Part shown: piece by piece, positions 4,909 through 8,381 of the stretch
Position numbering within the stretch: position 1 is the first letter of the stretch
Layout of the letters: each line of letters begins with the position of its first letter
Assembly (NCBI GenBank): GCA_900751035.1
Contig: CAADSF010000147.1
Span: 1-8,381 of the forward strand
Direction of reading: 5' to 3'
Origin: an uncultured Oscillospiraceae bacterium
Lineage (GTDB): Bacteria > Bacillota > Clostridia > Oscillospirales > Oscillospiraceae
DNA length: 8,381 nt
Position numbers and translations under genes: made by a program
Notes under the pieces: model-generated
Database searches by the model: none
What the model was told of the DNA's origin: nothing
Seen by the model: only the letters and a program-made list of their open reading frames with translations

Positions 4909-6032
4909 TTTTTGTAGAAGTTTTCTTCCATCTGGCATGGTGTCAGATTTTTCAATGTTCGATGCGGCCTTCGGGTATTATAAAACTCAATATAGGAAAC
5001 GACACTGGCTTGAAACGCTCTATCGGAAGCAATATTTCTTCGGTAGAGCTCTTCTTTTTTCAGTGATGCGAAAAACGACTCTGCTACCGCATTGTCATGT
5101 GGCTCGCCGGGGCGTGAAAAAGACTGTGTTACATTGTGCTCATGTAAGAGCTTCTGGAACCGATGAGATGTATATTGCGCGCCTCGATCACTATGAAAAA
5201 TAAGTCCGGCTGGAGGATTTCTCTCCTCATAAGCCATCTTAAACGTGGCCGTGATGAGCTGAGTACTGTTCTTCTTTGAGATCTTATATGCGATCACTTT
5301 GCGTGAGAAAAGATCAATGATCACGCAGACATAGAGATAGTGATCTCCGATTTTAAAGCAGCTAACATCGCTGACCCACCTCTGATTTGGCTGATCAGCA
5401 ATAAATTGCTGCTGCAGGAGATTTTTCTTTCTCTCCGGCTCACGAAGCTTCAGATATTCCTTCTTTGCTGTCATCCGAACGCTGCGCAGTCCCATTTCAC
5501 TCATGAGCCGTGAAACATACTCCTTACTGACTTGATGACCACGCTGAACAAGGATCGTTTGAATTTTCTCCGCGTCCAGCACCTGCTGATATTCATCGAA
5601 CACATCGCGGATCAGCTGGCAATACTCTTCTCGGCGTTTCTCAAACCAGGCATTTTCACGTTTGTTGCGTATCATATGGTTGTAAAATGTACCACGGTCG
5701 ACATCCAGTGCTTCGCATATTGTGTGGACCTCATACTTCCCATAAAACGGTTCCAGCGCATGCAGCCGTTCCTTTAATGGCGCAGATACCAAACAATCGG
5801 CGGACTTCAGAATCGTGATGACATTTTGTAATTTTTCAACTTTACGCTGGAGCAATGTGTATTCTTGATAGGAGAACTTCAAAGGCTTTCCAGCACTGTC
5901 CGTAGGAAAAGATTTGAGCCACCGATATAAGGTACTGCGTGGGATAGCAAGCTCATTGGAAAGAGCAGCGACGCTTTCCCCTTGCTGACAGCGTGCGACA
6001 ATGGATAACTTTTCTTCGTTTGAATATTTCAT
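4899..6032 (-). CDS. IS3-family transposase, OrfA and OrfB fused in one frame
   Basis: This DDE recombinase moves its own insertion sequence by a copy-out, circle-intermediate route, as known for IS3. The 377-residue protein has an N-terminal helix-turn-helix (about 8-40, VAALSNELAIPRSTLYRWL), a leucine-rich coiled region (about 58-76), and a second HTH_21-type segment (about 85-185). The catalytic core has D222 (WVSDVS), D282 (HSDRGAQYT) and E318 (DNAVAESFF). The 35 residues between the last two match the DD35E rule, so the enzyme looks active. It ends with the typical FYNTRRPHRTLKNLTP motif. Most IS3 members need a -1 frameshift to join OrfA and OrfB; here one uninterrupted frame encodes both. 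Start ATG 6032 has AAAGGAGG (6041-6048) 8 nt upstream. Base composition is lower in GC than the housekeeping genes. Confidence 0.95.
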   Translation of the reverse strand: MKYSNEEKLSIVARCQQGESVAALSNELAIPRSTLYRWLKSFPTDSAGKPLKFSYQEYTLLQRKVEKLQNVITILKSADCLVSAPLKERLHALEPFYGKYEVHTICEALDVDRGTFYNHMIRNKRENAWFEKRREEYCQLIRDVFDEYQQVLDAEKIQTILVQRGHQVSKEYVSRLMSEMGLRSVRMTAKKEYLKLREPERKKNLLQQQFIADQPNQRWVSDVSCFKIGDHYLYVCVIIDLFSRKVIAYKISKKNSTQLITATFKMAYEERNPPAGLIFHSDRGAQYTSHRFQKLLHEHNVTQSFSRPGEPHDNAVAESFFASLKKEELYRRNIASDRAFQASVVSYIEFYNTRRPHRTLKNLTPCQMEENFYKNAK

Positions 6033-6127
6033 AGCAATATCCTCCTTTATTATTAGGTTAGGATATCACGGAAAATGAAGCGAGGAAACTTGCAAGACTT
6101 CGGTGCTAATGTGATGTGCGATATTAG

Positions 6128-6250
6128 CAGCAATGGAAAAAGGTCGCTATAAGCAAGGACACAGCTTCGGCAAGAAGTTTCTCCGATGCGTCGACGCTTG
6201 AAGCCTCTAAACAGGCACTATCATCAGTCAATGCAGATCTACTAAAGTGA
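6128..6250 (+). pseudogene. Possible 3' remnant of an unidentified gene beside the IS
   Basis: Between the insertion sequence and the phosphoesterase remnant, one frame reads 40 codons (QQWKKVAISKDTASARSFSD and onward, ending NADLLK) to a TGA at 6248-6250. The helical, Ser/Ala/Lys-rich composition resembles a protein C-terminus. A stop lies just upstream and the IS cuts off anything further. I do not recognise the family, and it may be chance. The same frame stays open after the TGA as far as about 6375. Confidence 0.2.
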
Positions 6251-6323
6251 GAGGAATTACATGGATACGATAAGCCAGGCGCAATAGGATTTGCTGAACC
6301 GACCATTAGTACACATAGAGTGA

Positions 6324-6920
6324 CCGGCCTGGTTGAGAGACTGAACATTTCCTCCCCTGTTTGTCAGTATTGTCAGTAAGAATCACGAACGCTATGATCT
6401 ACTCCGCAGTCATCCGACGAGTCAGTAGCACGACAATCTGGTGCAGCCGATCTGTCCCAACGTCCTGCACCTGTTGCAAGGACAACTTTACGAGATCTGA
6501 GGAAAGAAAATCTTTACCATGGGCGGGACCAGCAGCCACGATATCTGGGATGGTATTCTCGAGTCTGATGATTCGGGCTATGAACGAAAGCTTCGGCAGT
6601 TCAACGCCGCGGGCGCTCTCTATCGAGTCAACCACCGATTCTGGTGTAATGAGAAACTGCACAGCGAAGATGAATAACAAACCGCAAAAAAAGCTGGGCA
6701 AAATAGGCTGCGATACTACATCATCACCCACTGTTGCCCCAGCAGCATTCAGGACACATTCAGCGGCGGGATGTTCCAGCGAGATGCCCCGACAGACTTT
6801 CTCGATGAGGTTCGGGAACGCTGCCGATTCCAATACCAGTCCTTCGGACACTACCACGAAACCATCGTAGTACAGGAAAATTTCGCCGTACTATACAAGC
6901 AGATTATCCGGCAGAAATGA
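6324..6920 (+). pseudogene. Decayed calcineurin-like metallophosphoesterase
   Basis: Read in the frame ending at TGA 6918-6920, the region gives a recognisable metallophosphoesterase despite in-frame stops. It shows WLRD-stop-TFPPLFVS, NHERYDLLRSHP (GNHE motif with G replaced by K), IFTMGGTSSHDIWDGILE, GALYRVNHRFW, YYIITHCCPSSIQDTFSGG (metal-binding TH near 6726-6731), TDFLDEVRERCRFQYQSFGH, and FGHYHE (GHxH motif, 6843-6860), then NFAVLYKQIIRQK. Nonsense codons sit at TGA 6342, TAG 6426, TGA 6498 and TAA 6675. A 9-bp tandem duplication (6362-6379) inserts three codons just before NHE. The N-terminal DxH and GD metal motifs are missing, so the gene is truncated. The scattered mixed stops argue for decay, not recoding. 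A 169-codon plus-strand frame and a 152-codon minus-strand frame over it are shadows. Its terminator survives at 6926. Confidence 0.75.
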
Positions 6921-6925
6921 CGAGT

Positions 6926-6963
6926 GGAGGCACACCGCCTGGGTGATTGGTGTGTCTCCATTT
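6926..6963 (+). terminator. Intrinsic terminator after the phosphoesterase remnant
   Basis: GGAGGCACACC (6926-6936) pairs with GGTGTGTCTCC (6949-6959) through 11 bp including one G-U pair, with a 12-nt loop, followed by ATTT. It lies 5 bp past the remnant's stop and separates it from the defence operon. Confidence 0.65.
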
Positions 6964-7075
6964 ACCATTTTCATGTAGCACATGCATTTTACTATAAGCT
7001 CAATCTCCATTTTAGTCATTCTGCCACATTATCTCAATATTTCGTTAAAATTCTTGTTCATATGCTCTAAAACAG

Positions 7076-7104
7076 TTGAAACTCCCACCAATCTCTGATA
7101 TAAG
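7076..7104 (+). promoter_or_regulatory. Sigma-A-like promoter of the caspase-TIR operon
   Basis: -35 TTGAAA (7076-7081) and -10 TATAAG (7099-7104), each 5 of 6 consensus matches, are separated by exactly 17 bp. The expected start near 7111 gives a leader of about 47 nt before the TTG start. The 110 bp upstream (6965-7075) is AT-rich, and I see no gene or operator in it. Confidence 0.65.
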
Positions 7105-7157
7105 TAAAATAGTAACTATACTGAAGTTGCTAAGTTTTCTTTTTGGAGGTGTGCAAG

Positions 7158-8126
7158 TTGCGAAAAGCATTGTGCGTCGGGATCGACAGTTACAAAAAGG
7201 TAGACGATTTACATGGATGCGTAAATGATGCAAACGGCGTTAAGGCTGCTTTGGAACGAAACGGAGATGGAACACTAAACTTCAATGTAAAATTAATGTG
7301 TGCTACAAGTGAGGCATCCTACATTACCAGAGCAGATTTAAAGGATGCAATTCAAGAACTATTTAGAGATGAATCGGAAATTGCTGTTTTGTATTATGCA
7401 GGGCATGGATCATATGATGCCCTCGGTGGCTACTTGTGTACCAGTGAGGTTGAACGCGCAGATGAGGGACTATCCTTGAATGATATCATGGGAATTGTGT
7501 CCACTTCAAAGGCTCAGAACAAGGTAGTCATTCTGGACAGTTGCCATAGCGGCTTTGCTGCGACATCAATAGAAATGCAGAACTATTCTGTGCTGCACAA
7601 CGGAACAACCATCCTTGCTGCATGCGATGAACTTCAATATTCTTCAGAAGAAAACGGACACGGTGTGTTCACTTCTCTGCTCATCGAAGCACTGTATGGT
7701 GGTGCGATGAATTTACTTGGTGAAGTATCCCCAGGTAGCATTTACTCCTATATTGATCGGTCTCTTAGCGCATGGGAACAGCGGCCTGTTTTTAAGGCAA
7801 ATATAAAAACATTTGTATCTTTGCGAAGAAATGCACCTCCCATTTCTATTGTGGAGTTGCGTCGAATTACAGAATTCTTCGGCACCCCGTATGAGGAATA
7901 TGCGTTAGATCCCACATATGAGCCGGACAAGCACGAAGCAGACGATAAAACCGTGGACAAAGAGCATGAGGCGATTTTCGCAATTCTTCAACGGTATGTT
8001 AAGCTAAATTTGGTTGTACCTGTTGGAGCTGAGCATATGTACTATGCGGCAATTCATCACCATTCCTGCAAATTGACAGCCCAAGGACAACACTACTGGA
8101 ATTTGGTGAATAAAGGCACCATTTGA
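7158..8126 (+). CDS. Caspase-like protease (peptidase C14), probable effector of TIR-caspase (type IV Thoeris) immunity
   Basis: The 322-residue product opens with RKALCVGIDSYK, the first strand of caspase/metacaspase folds, followed by LHGCVNDANGVKAAL (18-32). The catalytic dyad is His83 in YYAGHG (79-84) and Cys129 in VILDSCHSGF (124-133). AACDELQYSSEENGHGVFTS (154-173) matches the later caspase-core strands. An acidic linker (about 250-270) joins a C-terminal domain (about 270-322) ending CKLTAQGQHYWNLV, which looks like a small winged-helix-type module. The start is taken as TTG 7158, because GGAGGTG (7145-7151) lies 6 nt before it; the earlier TTG at 7143 overlaps that site. The gene is co-directional with the TIR-like gene 13 bp downstream. 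In type IV Thoeris a TIR-made N7-cADPR signal activates such a protease, which then degrades host proteins. The assignment here rests on architecture. No signal peptide or membrane segment is seen, so it is probably cytosolic. Confidence 0.88.
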   Translation: MRKALCVGIDSYKKVDDLHGCVNDANGVKAALERNGDGTLNFNVKLMCATSEASYITRADLKDAIQELFRDESEIAVLYYAGHGSYDALGGYLCTSEVERADEGLSLNDIMGIVSTSKAQNKVVILDSCHSGFAATSIEMQNYSVLHNGTTILAACDELQYSSEENGHGVFTSLLIEALYGGAMNLLGEVSPGSIYSYIDRSLSAWEQRPVFKANIKTFVSLRRNAPPISIVELRRITEFFGTPYEEYALDPTYEPDKHEADDKTVDKEHEAIFAILQRYVKLNLVVPVGAEHMYYAAIHHHSCKLTAQGQHYWNLVNKGTI

Positions 8127-8139
8127 AAGGAGATTTACA

Positions 8140-8381
8140 ATGTCTAAGACATATCATGTTTTTATTAGCCACTCCTGGAAGTATTCTGATACATACGAAG
8201 ACCTGATTAAACTACTTGATAACGCTGAAGATTTTACCTACTGTGACTACTCGGTTCCTGAGGATGATCCAATCGAGGGCGCAAAAAACGATAAGCAACT
8301 GGAAGCTGCGATCAAAGAACAGATGGCACACGCAAGTGTCGTACTTGTCCTGGCTGGTGTTTATTCTTCATACAGCAAGTG
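8140..8381 (+). CDS. TIR-like protein of the ThsB/DUF1863 family, truncated by window edge
   Basis: The first 80 codons encode a TIR-like fold start: KTYHVFISHSWKYSDTYEDL (3-22), then FTYCDYSVPEDDPIEG (32-47) and ASVVLVLAGVYSSYSK (65-80). The HVFISHSW opening and DYSVPEDDPI motif are characteristic of DUF1863/ThsB proteins, which sense phage and make cyclic ADP-ribose-type signals from NAD+. The catalytic glutamate would normally lie shortly after the last visible residue and cannot be checked. ATG 8140 has AAAGGAG (8126-8132) 7 nt upstream, overlapping the last base of the preceding stop codon, so translation is probably coupled to the caspase gene. A different TIR-like role is possible, but the caspase partner makes a signalling enzyme the best reading. 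Confidence 0.85.
   Translation, partial: MSKTYHVFISHSWKYSDTYEDLIKLLDNAEDFTYCDYSVPEDDPIEGAKNDKQLEAAIKEQMAHASVVLVLAGVYSSYSK

Larger units (their letters stand above)
4793..6077 (-). mobile_element. IS3-family insertion sequence (boundaries tentative)
   Basis: An IS3-type transposase gene with short flanks defines an element of about 1.25-1.3 kb, the usual IS3 size. The ends are not clear. The best inverted match is CATTTTTTGAAGATATC (4793-4809) against GATATCACGGAAAATG (6062-6077) read in reverse complement; it is imperfect. A 9-bp direct repeat GATATCACG occurs at 4804-4812 and 6062-6070 and could be a target duplication, although IS3 duplications are usually 3-5 bp. The insertion sits between the tRNA-Leu terminator and decayed genes. 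Confidence 0.45.

Noticed and set aside
6361..6870. Plus-strand frame of 169 codons and minus-strand frame of 152 codons (6399-6857)
   Set aside because: Both overlap the phosphoesterase remnant, whose own frame shows family motifs; neither shadow resembles a known protein.
6895..7019. Minus-strand mini-ORF of about 42 codons upstream of the caspase promoter
   Set aside because: It runs straight through the intrinsic terminator hairpin and has no ribosome binding site or recognisable motif.
1..8381. CRISPR array or tandem-spacer structure
   Set aside because: No regularly spaced short repeats were seen anywhere in the window.

Overview
The window looks like a chromosomal segment from a GC-rich Firmicute. 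The evidence is strong AAGGAGG-type ribosome binding sites, an rpsO-pnp pair, a YclM/ThrD-like aspartate kinase and intrinsic terminators with U-tracts. A gut-type Clostridia/Oscillospirales host is an inference, not something the sequence proves.

Left part (1-3514), housekeeping. pnp (polynucleotide phosphorylase, truncated by the window edge) and rpsO (ribosomal protein S15) lie on the minus strand in the classic rpsO-pnp order. An intrinsic terminator and a large stem-loop leader separate them, and rpsO has its own promoter and a structured leader. A complete aspartate kinase gene runs divergently on the plus strand.

Middle part (3511-4766), a tRNA-Leu neighbourhood. A functional-looking tRNA-Leu(UAG) sits at 4620-4702 with its own strong terminator. 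Upstream are two copies of an unusual 65-nt block: the 5' half of this tRNA, cut exactly at the end of the anticodon loop, joined to a short hairpin and U-run. The two copies flank a gene for a zinc-finger protein of the pRiA4b ORF-3 family.

Right part (about 4770-8381), accessory DNA that is clearly more AT-rich. It holds an IS3-family insertion sequence with an intact DDE transposase, then a decayed calcineurin-like metallophosphoesterase gene carrying several in-frame stops. After a clean sigma-A-like promoter comes a two-gene operon: a caspase-like (peptidase C14) protease followed 13 bp later by a TIR-like ThsB/DUF1863 protein that runs off the window. The caspase plus TIR pair is the most exciting content. 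It matches the architecture of TIR-caspase antiphage immunity (type IV Thoeris), in which a TIR-made cyclic ADP-ribose-type signal switches on an indiscriminate protease. The tRNA gene therefore appears to mark the edge of a defence/mobile island.
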